Shown piece after piece: positions 29,010 to 39,666 of a DNA stretch of 64,000 nucleotides. The stretch spans positions 372,001 to 436,000 of the forward strand of contig CP073341.1 in NCBI GenBank assembly GCA_018141785.1. The letters are read 5' to 3'. The position numbers and the translations under genes were made by a program. The notes under the pieces are model-generated. The model worked only from the letters and a program-made list of their open reading frames with translations, ran no database searches and had not been told where the DNA came from. Each line of letters opens with the position of its first letter. Within the stretch, counting starts at the first letter, position 1. This DNA comes from Candidatus Paraprochloron terpiosi LD05 (GTDB lineage: Bacteria > Cyanobacteriota > Cyanobacteriia > Cyanobacteriales > Prochloraceae).

Positions 29010-30489
29010 TTATTCCTTTGGTAGAGATACGGTGAAAGTTGTGTTTCCAGGGATTGACTTTACTTCTATTGTTCCTTGATGTTTCTCAATAATTTTCTTG
29101 ACAATATTTAATCCTAAGCCACTGCCTTCTCCTGCTGGTTTGGTGGTAAAGAAAGGATTAAATATGTCCGGTATTATTTCCGGAGGAATTCCCGAACCGC
29201 TATCCCTAATTATAACTGTGATCCAGTTATCTTGCTCACTCACTTCAACGGTTAGAGTTCCCTTTTCTGCCATTGCTTGAATGGCATTGTGAATTAGATT
29301 GGTCCAAACTTGGTTCAGCTCGTCGGGATAGCAGGGTATTGCTGGTAAGTTTTGCTCATAGTTCCTGATTACCTCTACTCCTCTTTTAAGAAGATTATGA
29401 TAAATGGTTAATACTGTTTCAATACCTTCTGGAATATGTGCTCTAATTTTCGCTCCCTCCGAGTCATGACGAGCGTAGGTTCTCAGGGCAAAGACAACTT
29501 TAGCTGCTTTTTCCGAAGCAGTGGCGATGGTTCTAGTGCTGCTCTGAGCTTTGGCTAATTGCTCCGCTATCTTTAAAATACTTTCTCCCTCTGGATCTTT
29601 AATTAACCCTAGGAAGGTTCCTATATCTCCTGTAATACCAATACTAACTAAAATATTAGCCATCCCTTGAAGATTTGCAACTTCATATTCTTTTAATTGA
29701 CGCACCAAATCTTTTTTAATTTTTCGCGTTTCTTTAGTAGATAAATAGTTATCCTTTTCAGTTGACTTTTCCAGTAATGCAAAGAAATACTGCTTTCTTT
29801 CCGCAGATATTTTTTGGAAAAAAGACGGTAACTCCAAAAGATGAGTCTGCCAAAAATTAGCGATATTTCTCACGGAGGAAGTAATCGCTCCCAAAGGAGT
29901 ATTAATTTCGTGGGCTACCCCTGCTACTAGTTTTCCTAATGCGGCCATTTTCTCTGATTGGAGCAATTCGTTTTGGGTAGCTTGCAATTCTACCAATGTT
30001 TGAGCCAAGTCTCTGTTTTTGTTGGCTAACTGCTCATTTCTCTCCCGGAGACTTGTTTGCAGTTGTTGCAAAGCCACATGAGTTTGCACCCGGGCTAACA
30101 CCTCTTCCATCTGAAAGGGTTTGGTGATGTAGTCCACTCCCCCCACACCAAAGGCTTTTGCTTTATCCAAAATGTCAGACAAGGCACTGATGAAGATAAC
30201 AGGTATTTCCCGAGTGCTTTGGTGGGCTTTGAGCTGGCTACATACTTCATAGCCATCCATGTCCGGCATAGTTATATCTAGCAAAATTAGATCCAGCTGC
30301 CTAGGGGACCAGGCAATGGTAAGAGCCTCTTGCCCATCAAGAGCCGCTCTCACAGCGTACCCTTTCGTCACTAAGATTCCTGTTAACAGGCTCAAGTGGG
30401 CTGGGGTGTCATCCACAACTAATATATTTGCTTTTTTTAATGGTTGGCTCGTCTTTAGTCTGATTGCTTATTTTTAACTTTACTCTCAT
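29010..30489 (-). CDS. Response regulator-histidine kinase hybrid (possible frameshift)
   Basis: Order: receiver domain (VVDDTPAHLSLLTGIL, LILLDITMPDMDGYE, PVIFISAL, YITKPF), coiled coil, HisKA (GKLVAGVAHEINTPLGAI) and HATPase_c (NLIHNAIQAM, IRDSGSGIPPEI, GEGSGLGLNIVKKI). The only usable start in the main frame is GTG 30416, which would delete the first receiver strand. The natural start ATG 30489 lies 3 nt after the upstream kinase stop (MRVKLKISNQTKDEPTIKK). It connects to ANILVVDDTP only if the A7 run at 30432-30438 is read as A6. The gene is frameshifted, slippery or mis-sequenced. Confidence 0.85.
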
Positions 30490-30492
30490 TTA

Positions 30493-31722
30493 TCAAACTT
30501 TGGCTAGGGTGAAGTAAAAGACAGTGCCCACGCCTAGTTCAGATTCTACCCAGATTCGACCGCCATGACGTTGGACAATTTTCTTGCAACTTGCTAAACC
30601 AATACCCGTACCTGGGTATTCAGTCTCTGTTTCCAGTCTTTGGAAAATGCCAAAAATGCGGTGGAAGTTCTCAGGTTTGATACCTATACCATTGTCTTGA
30701 ATACTAAAACACCATTGCTCCCCTTCTGGCTTTACGGAAATTGTAATAGTGGGGGAAAATGTCGGACGGGAGAATTTGAGAGCGTTATCAATCAGATTTT
30801 GAAACAGTTGGAGCAGTTGGGTTTCATTCCCCATTACCGTCGGTAGGTCCGCGCTAATGAGGTTGGCATGGTTCTGGGTAATAGCTCCATGTAAGTTGGC
30901 TAGTACCTTTTCCAGCACTCTATTGCAGTCCGTTGGTACCAATGTTTTACCTTCGGTCCCCACTCGGGAATAGGTGAGTAAGTCTCGAATCATCTGTCTC
31001 ATTTGATGCCCGGAATTAACTAGGGTGGATAAGCTGTCCTTTCCTTCTGCATCCAGAATCTCCTGGTAGTGTAACATCAGTATTTGCCCAAAACCAATGA
31101 TACTTTGTAACGGTTGTTGCAAGTCGTGGGAGATAACATAGGCAAATTGTTCTAAGTCCTCATTGGAACGCATTAGCTCCTCATTTAAGTCTTGCAATTT
31201 TCTCTCTGCTTCTTGGCGATCGGCAATTTCTTGTTTGAGTTTAGCGGTGCGTTCTTCTACTTGTTGCTCTAAAGAAGCGTTTAATTGCTGTAGAATTTTG
31301 TGTTGCTTCTCTAATTCCCGATCCCGTTTGTAGCTGCGCAATGCTTCTCTGAGGGTCAAAATTAAATCCGTTCCGTCCCAGGGTTTGGCTATATACCGGT
31401 ACAGGTTCGCTGCGTTCACGGCATTGCCCACTGCTTCAATATCTGCCTGTGCGGTTAGCAGGATTTTGAGGATTTTTGGATCTTGCTCATGAATTTTAAT
31501 CAGTACTTCATCTGCTTTCATTCCCGGCATGATATAGTTTGCTATGGCCACCGCAACTCCATAATTATCTTTTAATAATTCTGATAATAATTCTAAGGCT
31601 TCTTAGCCAGTTTCGGCGGTTTCAATGATATATTCATCCTCCAGAGCCGTTTCTAGTTCTATTTTCAGGCTATCTAGGATAGTCTGTTCGTCATCAATAC
31701 ATATAATATAGCTTATGCATAA
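30493..31722 (-). pseudogene. Response regulator-histidine kinase with internal stop
   Basis: Receiver (CIDDEQTILDSLKIELETAL, then NYIMPGMKADEVLI, LLTAQAD, YIAKPWD) followed by a coiled coil, HisKA (FAYVISHDLQQPLQSIIGFG) and HATPase_c (NLIDNALKFSRP, DNGIGIKPENF, GTGIGLASCKKIV). An in-frame TAA at about 31603-31605 (ETG-stop-EALEL, where GAA is expected) splits the receiver. There is no proper start codon in frame before CIDDE; the frame runs back into a dispersed CGCAGAT repeat. The kinase part could be translated from ATG/GTG near 31551 without most of the receiver. Confidence 0.8.
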
Positions 31723-31753
31723 CTTATTTATTGAGCAATATAGGTAATTTAAA

Positions 31754-31785
31754 CCGCAGATGCACGCAGATGAATGGGGATGTTT
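31754..31785 (+). repeat. CGCAGAT-type dispersed repeat
   Basis: AACCGCAGATGCACGCAGAT followed by GAATGGGGAT, upstream of the broken kinase. Same family as at 18009, 20978 and 37275. Confidence 0.7.
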
Positions 31786-31907
31786 TGATTTATTTTTTCT
31801 AGATAATTTTATTATCAATAGCTTGTTGCGCACCTTATACTAAGTTTATAAAATCAAACTAAAGAAATTGATTGAGGTGGGAGAAGGTGCTAGAATAGGA
31901 ATCAATA

Positions 31908-31985
31908 GCTAGGGGTGTCTGGAATTTAGGCTGAGAAATACCCTTAGAACCTGATCCTGGTTCATACCAGCGGAGGGAAGCTGTT
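31908..31985 (+). promoter_or_regulatory. TPP riboswitch (THI element)
   Basis: The conserved THI-box elements are present in order: AGGGGTGTC, CTGAGAAATACCC, GAACCTGATCCTGG, and ATACCAGCGGAGGGAAG. It ends 19 nt before the thiC ATG. Thiamine pyrophosphate binding is expected to repress thiC expression. Confidence 0.95.
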
Positions 31986-31991
31986 AATTGA

Positions 31992-33374
<1,383 letters not shown>

Positions 33375-33461
33375 CGGTAGGGTTTCCCCCAGGGGAAGGG
33401 CGCAAAGGGGGGAAGAGGAGCAACCTCTAATTCCCTCCATTTTCTTTTTTAATTATCCACT

Positions 33462-34088
33462 ATGGTACAAACACTTCCCAAAACTATAACGGTTCAAGAA
33501 TTTTTAGAGTCTTATCCTCATTGTGGGGGTAAACGCTATGAGCTACACAACGGTATTATTATTGAAATGTCTCCTCCCAAAGGAAAGCATGAAGAAATTA
33601 TTGGCTTTCTAACTCTGGAATTTTCCCTAAAAATTAGAGGGTTAAAATTGCCCTGGATTATCCCTAAAACCGCATTATTGCAATCTAGTCTCAGCCAGTC
33701 TGCATTTTGTCCTGATATACTCCTTCTTAATCGTTCTAATTTGCACCAAGAAAAGCAATGGGGACAATATTCAACTCTTTCCCAAGCTGCTTCGGTTCCC
33801 TTGGTTATTGAAGTAGTCAGTAGTAATTGGCGAGACGACTACTACTTAAAGTTGAGCGAGTATGAAGCCATGCAAATTATAGAATATTGGATTGTGGATT
33901 ATGCAGCTTATGGTGGGAGAAAATTCATTGGCAGCCCCAAACAGCCTACCCTCTCTATTTACCAACTCATGGAAGAGGAGTATCAAGTTACTCGTTTCCA
34001 AGGTTCTACTCCCATCGTTTCCCCCACTTTCCCCCAACTCAACCTCACAGCTGAAGAAATTTTTCAAATAGGGGTTGACAGCGTGTAA
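33462..34088 (+). CDS. Uma2 family (DUF820) restriction-endonuclease-like protein
   Basis: 208 residues of the Uma2/DUF820 family, with a PD-(D/E)XK-like fold, very common in cyanobacteria. Typical segments are TVQEFLESYPHCGGKRYELH, NGIIIEMSPPKGKHEEI, CPDILLLNRS (D of the active site) and VPLVIEVVSSNWRDDYYLKL (E-x-S in the ExVS motif), then EYWIVDYAA. Physiological role unknown. It follows thiC by 87 nt but is likely independent. Confidence 0.9.
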   Translation: MVQTLPKTITVQEFLESYPHCGGKRYELHNGIIIEMSPPKGKHEEIIGFLTLEFSLKIRGLKLPWIIPKTALLQSSLSQSAFCPDILLLNRSNLHQEKQWGQYSTLSQAASVPLVIEVVSSNWRDDYYLKLSEYEAMQIIEYWIVDYAAYGGRKFIGSPKQPTLSIYQLMEEEYQVTRFQGSTPIVSPTFPQLNLTAEEIFQIGVDSV

Positions 34089-34138
34089 TTTTGGAGCTAT
34101 GATACAATTGGGAAAGGGTGGGCCTAAAAAAAGGGCAT

Positions 34139-34175
34139 CATCTCTCTCTGCGACTCTGTGCCTCTGCGTGAAACA
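34139..34175. repeat. CACGCAGAG-type dispersed repeat between Uma2 and queG
   Basis: CTCTGCGACTCTGTGCCTCT and GCGTGAAAC, in the inverse orientation of the copy at 35111 on the other side of queG. It fills most of the convergent spacer and may form part of a transcription end. Confidence 0.65.
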
Positions 34176-34191
34176 TCCATATTCATCCCCG

Positions 34192-35112
34192 TTAAGGAGC
34201 GGTTCCTAAATTAAACCGAGCATTTCGCTGCCACATTTGAGGTTTAATTCTTCGCAAAGCAGAAGCAGTCCACCGTTGGTTCCACTCCTCCTCTGAAATG
34301 TTTGTCAAATCCCTTAATAAAGGAGCAACATTTCCAGTATAGGGTTGAAAATCTGCCACGTCGGTTTCCTTAGCAAAACGTTGGTTCCAGGGACACACCT
34401 CTTGACAAACATCACAACCCGCCACCCAACCGGCTAAATCAATATCCTGGGGGAGTTCCTTTTCCCGGTTCTCAATGGTATGATAGGCGATACAACGATT
34501 AGCGTCTACCACGAAGGGTTGGGGAAATGCTGAAGTAGGACAAGATTCTAGACAACGAGTACAAGTACCACAATATTCTTTGTGGGGTTCATCGGGTTCT
34601 AACACCAGGTTAGTAAGCACTTCTCCCAAAAACACCCAACTGCCATATTCTCTCGTAATGAGGTTCCCATTTTTGCCTATCCAACCTATTCCTGCTCGTT
34701 GTGCCCAAATTTTCTCCTGAATAGGTGCTGTGTCACTATAGTATTTAGCTTCAACTCCTATGTCTTGCTCTTCTAACCATCGACTGAGAGCTTTCAGCTT
34801 CTTGGACATGACCTTATGATAGTCCCTTCCCCAACCGTAACGAGCAATTTTGCCATATTCTTTTCCTTCCGGGCGTTGGTGGGGAGTATAATAGTTGAGA
34901 GCAACAGAAATAACCGATTGCACCCAGGGTTTATAGGTGAGGATATTGTTCCGTTGAGGATTTTTCATCCATTCCATATTGCCATGGTACCCTTTTCTTA
35001 ACCAAGTTTGGAGATAGTTGGTTTCTGGGTGCCCTTCTACGTTAGCTATCCCCACCAGGTGGAAACCTAACTCCTTGGCTTTGGCTTTGATTTGATTGCT
35101 GTTTGGTTTCAT
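34192..35112 (-). CDS. queG: Epoxyqueuosine reductase
   Basis: 306 residues. QueG uses cobalamin and two [4Fe-4S] clusters to reduce epoxyqueuosine to queuosine in tRNA, the last step of the pathway. N-terminal flavin-reductase-like region (KAKAKELGFHLVGIANVEGH), then the cluster motifs CGTCTRCLESCPTSAFPQP and CDVCQEVCPWNQRFAKE. Length is normal. The start at 35112 is 60 nt from the cupin gene stop on the same strand, with a CACGCAGAG repeat between. Confidence 0.96.
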   Translation of the reverse strand: MKPNSNQIKAKAKELGFHLVGIANVEGHPETNYLQTWLRKGYHGNMEWMKNPQRNNILTYKPWVQSVISVALNYYTPHQRPEGKEYGKIARYGWGRDYHKVMSKKLKALSRWLEEQDIGVEAKYYSDTAPIQEKIWAQRAGIGWIGKNGNLITREYGSWVFLGEVLTNLVLEPDEPHKEYCGTCTRCLESCPTSAFPQPFVVDANRCIAYHTIENREKELPQDIDLAGWVAGCDVCQEVCPWNQRFAKETDVADFQPYTGNVAPLLRDLTNISEEEWNQRWTASALRRIKPQMWQRNARFNLGTAP

Positions 35113-35157
35113 TTAAGAGGGTTTCACGCAGAGGCGCGGAGTCGCAGAGAGGAAGAG
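35111..35157. repeat. CACGCAGAG-type dispersed repeat upstream of queG
   Basis: TTTCACGCAGAGGCGCGGAG, then TCGCAGAGAGGAAGAGG. It touches the start codon of queG and may supply its leader. Confidence 0.65.
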
Positions 35158-35173
35158 GAGGGTTTTATGACTT

Positions 35174-35662
35174 TCATGACTTGACATAGGGTGCCAACTC
35201 AGACCACAATTGAGGAAAATGGGAACGAAAGTAATCTGGGGTAGCGAGGGACATATCTCGATAGTCAAAACCTGGACTAACTGCTTCTCCCAGTAAACCA
35301 TATTCTCCTGATTCTAAAATTGTTGCTTTCCAGCAGTTTTCCGGTACTAATAACTGGGGAACTTGATTTTTCGTAACATCAAATCCCAGTTTCACCCTCT
35401 CTAGGTGCCCATTTTCTGAGAGAATTAAATAAGTCAAAGGGGAACCGCCATGGAAGTAATGGAGAATGGGAGATTGGTTTTTGTTAAAGTAGCCAATGGG
35501 TTGCTCTTTCGTGAGGAGGTAATAAATGGAGGTGATTAAGTTTCTCTGATTCCCTTCTCTGGCGGTATCTATAGTGAGGCAGGAACGGTAGGTTTCTGAA
35601 AAATAGCCCCCTTCTACATGTTTTACTAAGGATAGTTTTTGGATTAAGTCCTGTTTGTTCAT
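35174..35662 (-). CDS. DUF985 cupin-domain protein
   Basis: 162 residues of the DUF985 cupin family (RmlC-like fold). Typical parts: LVKHVEGGYFSETYRS, TSIYYLLTKEQPIGYFN, LHYFHGGSPLTYLILS, VPENCWKATIL and LLGEAVSPGFDYRDMSLATP. The function is not established. It is upstream of queG on the same strand, 61 nt apart. Confidence 0.9.
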   Translation of the reverse strand: MNKQDLIQKLSLVKHVEGGYFSETYRSCLTIDTAREGNQRNLITSIYYLLTKEQPIGYFNKNQSPILHYFHGGSPLTYLILSENGHLERVKLGFDVTKNQVPQLLVPENCWKATILESGEYGLLGEAVSPGFDYRDMSLATPDYFRSHFPQLWSELAPYVKS

Positions 35663-35974
35663 TTTGTTTCACGCAGAGGCCAGAGGCGCAGAGAGGGGAG
35701 GAGAGGGTTTGGTTTACTTGGATATTCTACTATCTCCTATAGGAGCAGACCTTCTCCACTATGTGCACTATACCCTGTCAATTCCCCATTGTCAACCCCC
35801 TAGATTGACAAAGTTGTAGAAATATCTCATTTTTATTTTGGGAGCAAGTCTTTCGAGCGGCTACTTTGCGCGAGATAGACAAGATTGACAAAGTTGAGGT
35901 TACCTGTTATGATAAAATCATCTATAATTCCCAGCGCACTCACTGGTAACTGGTAACTGTCAAGGTACGTGCTC
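35663..35974. other. Repeat-bearing spacer upstream of the DUF512 gene
   Basis: 312 nt. 35664-35705 is a CACGCAGAG-type repeat (TTTCACGCAGAGGCCAGAGG). 35805-35905 contains TGACAAAGTTG twice (35807 and 35884). 35938-35956 has an ACTGGTA heptamer pair. No gene seen. Confidence 0.6.
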
Positions 35975-37288
35975 ATGAAACCTGCCACAATTAGTAAAAT
36001 AACCCCCAACTCCATAGCAGCAGAAATAGGGTTTGAACCAGGAGATGCTATTGTAACTGTCAACGGTACCCAACTGAGAGACCTCATCGACTATCAATAC
36101 CTCTGTGCCGACGAGTACCTAGAGTTAGAAGTCCTAGATAGAAAAGGAACCACCCACTATATCGAAATAGAAAAAGAGGATAACGAAGACTTAGGTTTAG
36201 AGTTTACCACTGCTCTTTTTGACGGATTAATCCAGTGTAACAACAATTGTCCCTTTTGTTTCATCGACCAACAACTCCCGGGAAAACGTTCTACCCTCTA
36301 CCTGAAAGACGACGATTATCGTCTCAGTTTCCTCTACGGGAGTTACCTCACCCTCACCAACCTCCCTCCTAAGGAGTGGGAAAGAATTGAAAAACTCCGA
36401 CTCTCTCCCCTTTACGTCTCCGTTCACAGTACGGAACCAGAAGTTAGAATCCGTCTCCTGAAAAACCCCCGCGCTGGAAAAATATTGGAACAGTTACAAT
36501 GGTTTCAAGAACGACGACTCCAAGTTCACGCTCAAATAGTAGTTTGTCCTGATATTAATGATAAACACCATTTAGAAACAACCCTCCTAGATTTAGCTCA
36601 GTTTCACCCTACGGTTATCTCCACTGCTGTAGTTCCTGTGGGTTTAACTAAGTTTCGTCCCCCAGAAGCAGAACTAACCCCCGTGAGTAGGAAAAAAGCA
36701 AGGGAAGTAATTAAGCAAGTGCAGCAACTCCAAACTGAGTTCCACAGGAAACTAGGAAGTAATTTTGCTTGGTTAGCAGATGAGTGGTTTCTCATTGCTC
36801 AAACTCCAACTCCCCCACCCTCTCACTACGAAGACTACCCCCAAATAGGTAACGGGGTGGGTTCTATTGGTAAATTTATCCAAGAGTTTACTGTAACTGC
36901 TAACAAAATGCTCCCCAGGAAGATAAAAACACCCCGCAACTTTACCTGGGTAGTAGGCAATGCTGTAGAACATGCTTTCATACCTTTAGTATCCAAACTA
37001 AATACACCTAAAGGATTAACAGTTCACTTAGCTCCCCTCAGGAGTAACTATTGGGGACAAGACATAACTGTTACTGGATTACTTACAGGGCATGATTTAG
37101 TTAAGGAACTGAAAGGGCGTTACCTAGGAGATGGGATTTTGCTCCCTTCCGTCATGTTAAAACAAGATGAATCAGTATTTTTAGATGATCTAACCTTAGA
37201 AGAAGTTAAATATGAGTTGCAGTGTGATATTTTTCCTGTTACTGGAGTCTCGGACTTGATTGAGACTTGTATAAGGAACCGCAGATGA
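35975..37288 (+). CDS. DUF512 / putative FeS-containing oxidoreductase
   Basis: 437 residues from ATG 35975 (MKPATISKITPNSIAAEIGF); GTG 35969 is an alternative. A PDZ-like domain (residues 1-70) is followed by a radical-SAM-like cysteine motif CNNNCPFCF and a DUF512 C-terminal domain (NAVEHAFIPLV, GQDITVTGLLTG, LPSVMLKQDESVFLDDLT). Cyanobacterial members are annotated as FeS oxidoreductases without an assigned reaction. The natural C-terminus is near LIETCI. The last residues RNRR and the TGA stop come from a CGCAGAT dispersed repeat. The stop overlaps the start of the next gene as ATGA. Confidence 0.9.
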   Translation: MKPATISKITPNSIAAEIGFEPGDAIVTVNGTQLRDLIDYQYLCADEYLELEVLDRKGTTHYIEIEKEDNEDLGLEFTTALFDGLIQCNNNCPFCFIDQQLPGKRSTLYLKDDDYRLSFLYGSYLTLTNLPPKEWERIEKLRLSPLYVSVHSTEPEVRIRLLKNPRAGKILEQLQWFQERRLQVHAQIVVCPDINDKHHLETTLLDLAQFHPTVISTAVVPVGLTKFRPPEAELTPVSRKKAREVIKQVQQLQTEFHRKLGSNFAWLADEWFLIAQTPTPPPSHYEDYPQIGNGVGSIGKFIQEFTVTANKMLPRKIKTPRNFTWVVGNAVEHAFIPLVSKLNTPKGLTVHLAPLRSNYWGQDITVTGLLTGHDLVKELKGRYLGDGILLPSVMLKQDESVFLDDLTLEEVKYELQCDIFPVTGVSDLIETCIRNRR

Positions 37289-38253
37289 AGGCTGATAATT
37301 GCGAAGCTTTGCGAAGCTTTGCGAAGCAACCGCCCTTGGCGTCCCGCTTGCGTCCCGCCCTTGGCGTCCGCAGATGGTTAAAATGGATAATTTTAGGTGG
37401 AACCCTCTTCTTTATCCTCAAAACTTTCAAAGACAGGTGGGAAGAAGTAACAGCGGTACGGATCCAAAGAGAAGGGTGGAATCTACTTATATTAGGAGTA
37501 ATTATCACCCTTATAGCTCATTTTTGGTCAGGTTTAGTTTGGAGCTGGATCCTGAAGAGTTGTAAACAACCAATCACAACCCAACAGGGATTAAAATTAT
37601 ACCTGAGAACTAATATAGCAAAATATTTACCAGGGAACATTTGGCACTATTATGGGCGGATAAAAGGAGTTCAAAACGCAGGAGGTTCCCTGGCGATCGC
37701 CACTCTCACAGTATTACTAGAACCCCTTTTAATGGCAGCAGCAGCTTTAATTATAGCCTTAATTGGACTCCGAACCGGGGGTTTAGAAGTTCTGGGTTTA
37801 ATCCTGATTTTAGTAACTATTCACCCCAACTTCCTCAACCCAGTGCTGCAAACTTTCAGTCGTCAGAAAGGAAACATCACCACAGAAAAGCTATCCACCT
37901 ACCCCCTCATACCCTTATTGGGAGAAATAGGTTTTGTTATCCTGCGGGGAATAGGGTTTTTGTGTTGCTTCTGGGCACTAACACCCATAAACCTGAGTGA
38001 TATACCCCAAATACTGGCAGCTTTCAGCTTTGCTTGGCTCCTAGGGTTAATTGTACCAGGAGCACCGGGAGGTTTGGGAGTATTTGAAGCTACTGCGATC
38101 GCCCTCTTAGATGATTTCTCAGGAGTGGTTGTCCTCACTATTGCTCTTTATCGGGTAATAAGCATTCTCGCAGAAGTTTTAGCAGCTGGATTAAGTTTAA
38201 TTCAAATGAGTAGTGCTTCACGCAGAGACACAGAGTCGCAGAGAGAAGAATAA
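37285..38253 (+). CDS. UPF0104 / lysylphosphatidylglycerol synthase TM-region family protein
   Basis: 322 residues from ATG 37285, with six to eight transmembrane segments (WIILGGTLFFILKTF, LILGVIITLIAHFWSGLVW, ILAAFSFAWLLGLIVPGAPG). The family (UPF0104/AglD-like) covers integral membrane proteins, some as flippase or synthase domains; the role here is unknown. Key motif VPGAPGGLGVFE is intact. Residues about 5-29 are encoded by SDR-beta and CGCAGAT repeats (37285-37370) and the C-terminal SASRRDTESQREE by a CACGCAGAG repeat. Both tails are therefore repeat-derived. Confidence 0.85.
   Translation: MKADNCEALRSFAKQPPLASRLRPALGVRRWLKWIILGGTLFFILKTFKDRWEEVTAVRIQREGWNLLILGVIITLIAHFWSGLVWSWILKSCKQPITTQQGLKLYLRTNIAKYLPGNIWHYYGRIKGVQNAGGSLAIATLTVLLEPLLMAAAALIIALIGLRTGGLEVLGLILILVTIHPNFLNPVLQTFSRQKGNITTEKLSTYPLIPLLGEIGFVILRGIGFLCCFWALTPINLSDIPQILAAFSFAWLLGLIVPGAPGGLGVFEATAIALLDDFSGVVVLTIALYRVISILAEVLAAGLSLIQMSSASRRDTESQREE
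37319..37343 (-). repeat. SDR-beta variant in the N-terminus of the UPF0104 gene
   Basis: On the minus strand GACGCCAAGGGC...TTGCTTCGCAA, preceded by partial duplications (GAAGCTTTGC twice at 37301-37321) and followed by a second part-copy GACGCAAG...GGACGCCAAGGGCGGGACGC up to about 37369. Confidence 0.75.
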
Positions 38254-38290
38254 GAATAAGAATAAGAATAAGAATAGGAATAGGCGATCG
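38216..38290 (+). repeat. CACGCAGAG repeat and AATAAG hexamers
   Basis: 38218-38250 is a CACGCAGAGACACAGAGTCG repeat that encodes the end of the UPF0104 protein. It is followed by five AATAAG hexamers (38250-38282) and a HIP1 octamer. No gene in the rest of the spacer to 38520. Confidence 0.75.
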
Positions 38291-38520
38291 CAGGTCCGAA
38301 AAGAAACCAACTTTAGATATTTTACCATAAAATTACCAAAAATGACAATAAATTTATAATTGCCCCACAGAGCAAGGATTTAAGGTTTACTAAAAAGTTA
38401 TGTTTATCCCTAACATAGCATTTTGATTGAGACAATTTAATCATAGCAAAGGGCTGAAACAAAGTCAATAGTGACCTCGATATGCCTGTAATATAGAGAT
38501 TAATAGATTGATAATAGATA

Positions 38521-39636
38521 ATGGGCAATACATTCGGACATTTATTTCGGATAACCACATTTGGAGAATCCCACGGTGGTGGAGTGGGGGTAGTAATAGA
38601 CGGGTGTCCCCCCCGACTAGAAATTAGCGAGGCAGAAATTCAAAGAGAATTAGATCGGAGAAAACCAGGACAAAGTAAAATAACCACCCCTAGGAAAGAA
38701 AGCGACACCTGCGAAATCATCTCCGGGGTATTTGAAGGGAAAACCCTAGGAACCCCCATAGCCATTTTGGTGCATAATAAAGATACTCGTTCCCAAGACT
38801 ATAATGAAATAGCCCAAGCATATCGCCCTTCCCACGCAGACGCCACCTACGATGCAAAATATGGGTTCCGTAACTGGCAGGGAGGGGGGAGAGCATCAGC
38901 CCGAGAAACCATAGGGAGAGTAGCAGCAGGAGCCATCGCCAAAAAAATCCTCCAACAAGTTGCCCAAGTAGAAATTATCGGCTACGTCCAGCAGATAAAA
39001 GACCTCCAAGCCCAAATAGACCCCAACAAGGTCACCCTAGCAGAAGTAGAAAGTAACATCGTCCGCTGTCCCGACGGGGAATGTGCCCAACAAATGATTC
39101 AACTAATCGACCAAACCCGACGGAACCAAGATTCTATCGGTGGGGTAGTCCAGTGCGTTGCTCGCAACGTACCCAAAGGTTTAGGGGAACCAGTCTTCGA
39201 CAAACTAGAAGCAGATCTAGCCAAAGGAGTCATGTCCCTCCCAGCCAGTAAAGGCTTTGAAATTGGTTCCGGTTTTGGGGGCACCCTCCTAACAGGCAAA
39301 GAGCATAACGACGAATTTTACCGAGACGAAAAAGGGGAAATCCGCACCACTACCAATCGTTCTGGTGGTATTCAGGGAGGTATAGCCAACGGAGAAAACA
39401 TTATTTTACGAGTAGCCTTCAAACCTACTGCCACTATAGGTAAAGAACAGCGGACAGTCACCAGAAGCGGTGTGGAGACTATCCTCGCAGCCAAAGGGCG
39501 CCACGACCCTTGCGTTCTGCCAAGAGCAGTACCCATGGTAGAAGCAATGGTTGCTCTGGTACTCTGCGATCATCTTCTACGGCATCACGCTCAATGTACC
39601 ATTCTCAACAAGTACCTTTCTGCTAAAATCTTATAG
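38521..39636 (+). CDS. aroC: Chorismate synthase
   Basis: 371 residues. AroC converts EPSP to chorismate, the last common step of aromatic amino acid synthesis, using reduced FMN. The start [20 protein letters not shown] and the motif regions [31 protein letters not shown] and [13 protein letters not shown] are complete. The C-terminus [17 protein letters not shown] is typical. Followed 31 nt later by ycf39. Confidence 0.97.
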   Translation: MGNTFGHLFRITTFGESHGGGVGVVIDGCPPRLEISEAEIQRELDRRKPGQSKITTPRKESDTCEIISGVFEGKTLGTPIAILVHNKDTRSQDYNEIAQAYRPSHADATYDAKYGFRNWQGGGRASARETIGRVAAGAIAKKILQQVAQVEIIGYVQQIKDLQAQIDPNKVTLAEVESNIVRCPDGECAQQMIQLIDQTRRNQDSIGGVVQCVARNVPKGLGEPVFDKLEADLAKGVMSLPASKGFEIGSGFGGTLLTGKEHNDEFYRDEKGEIRTTTNRSGGIQGGIANGENIILRVAFKPTATIGKEQRTVTRSGVETILAAKGRHDPCVLPRAVPMVEAMVALVLCDHLLRHHAQCTILNKYLSAKIL

Positions 39637-39666
39637 AAACTTAAAAAAACGTTACCAAATTAATAA

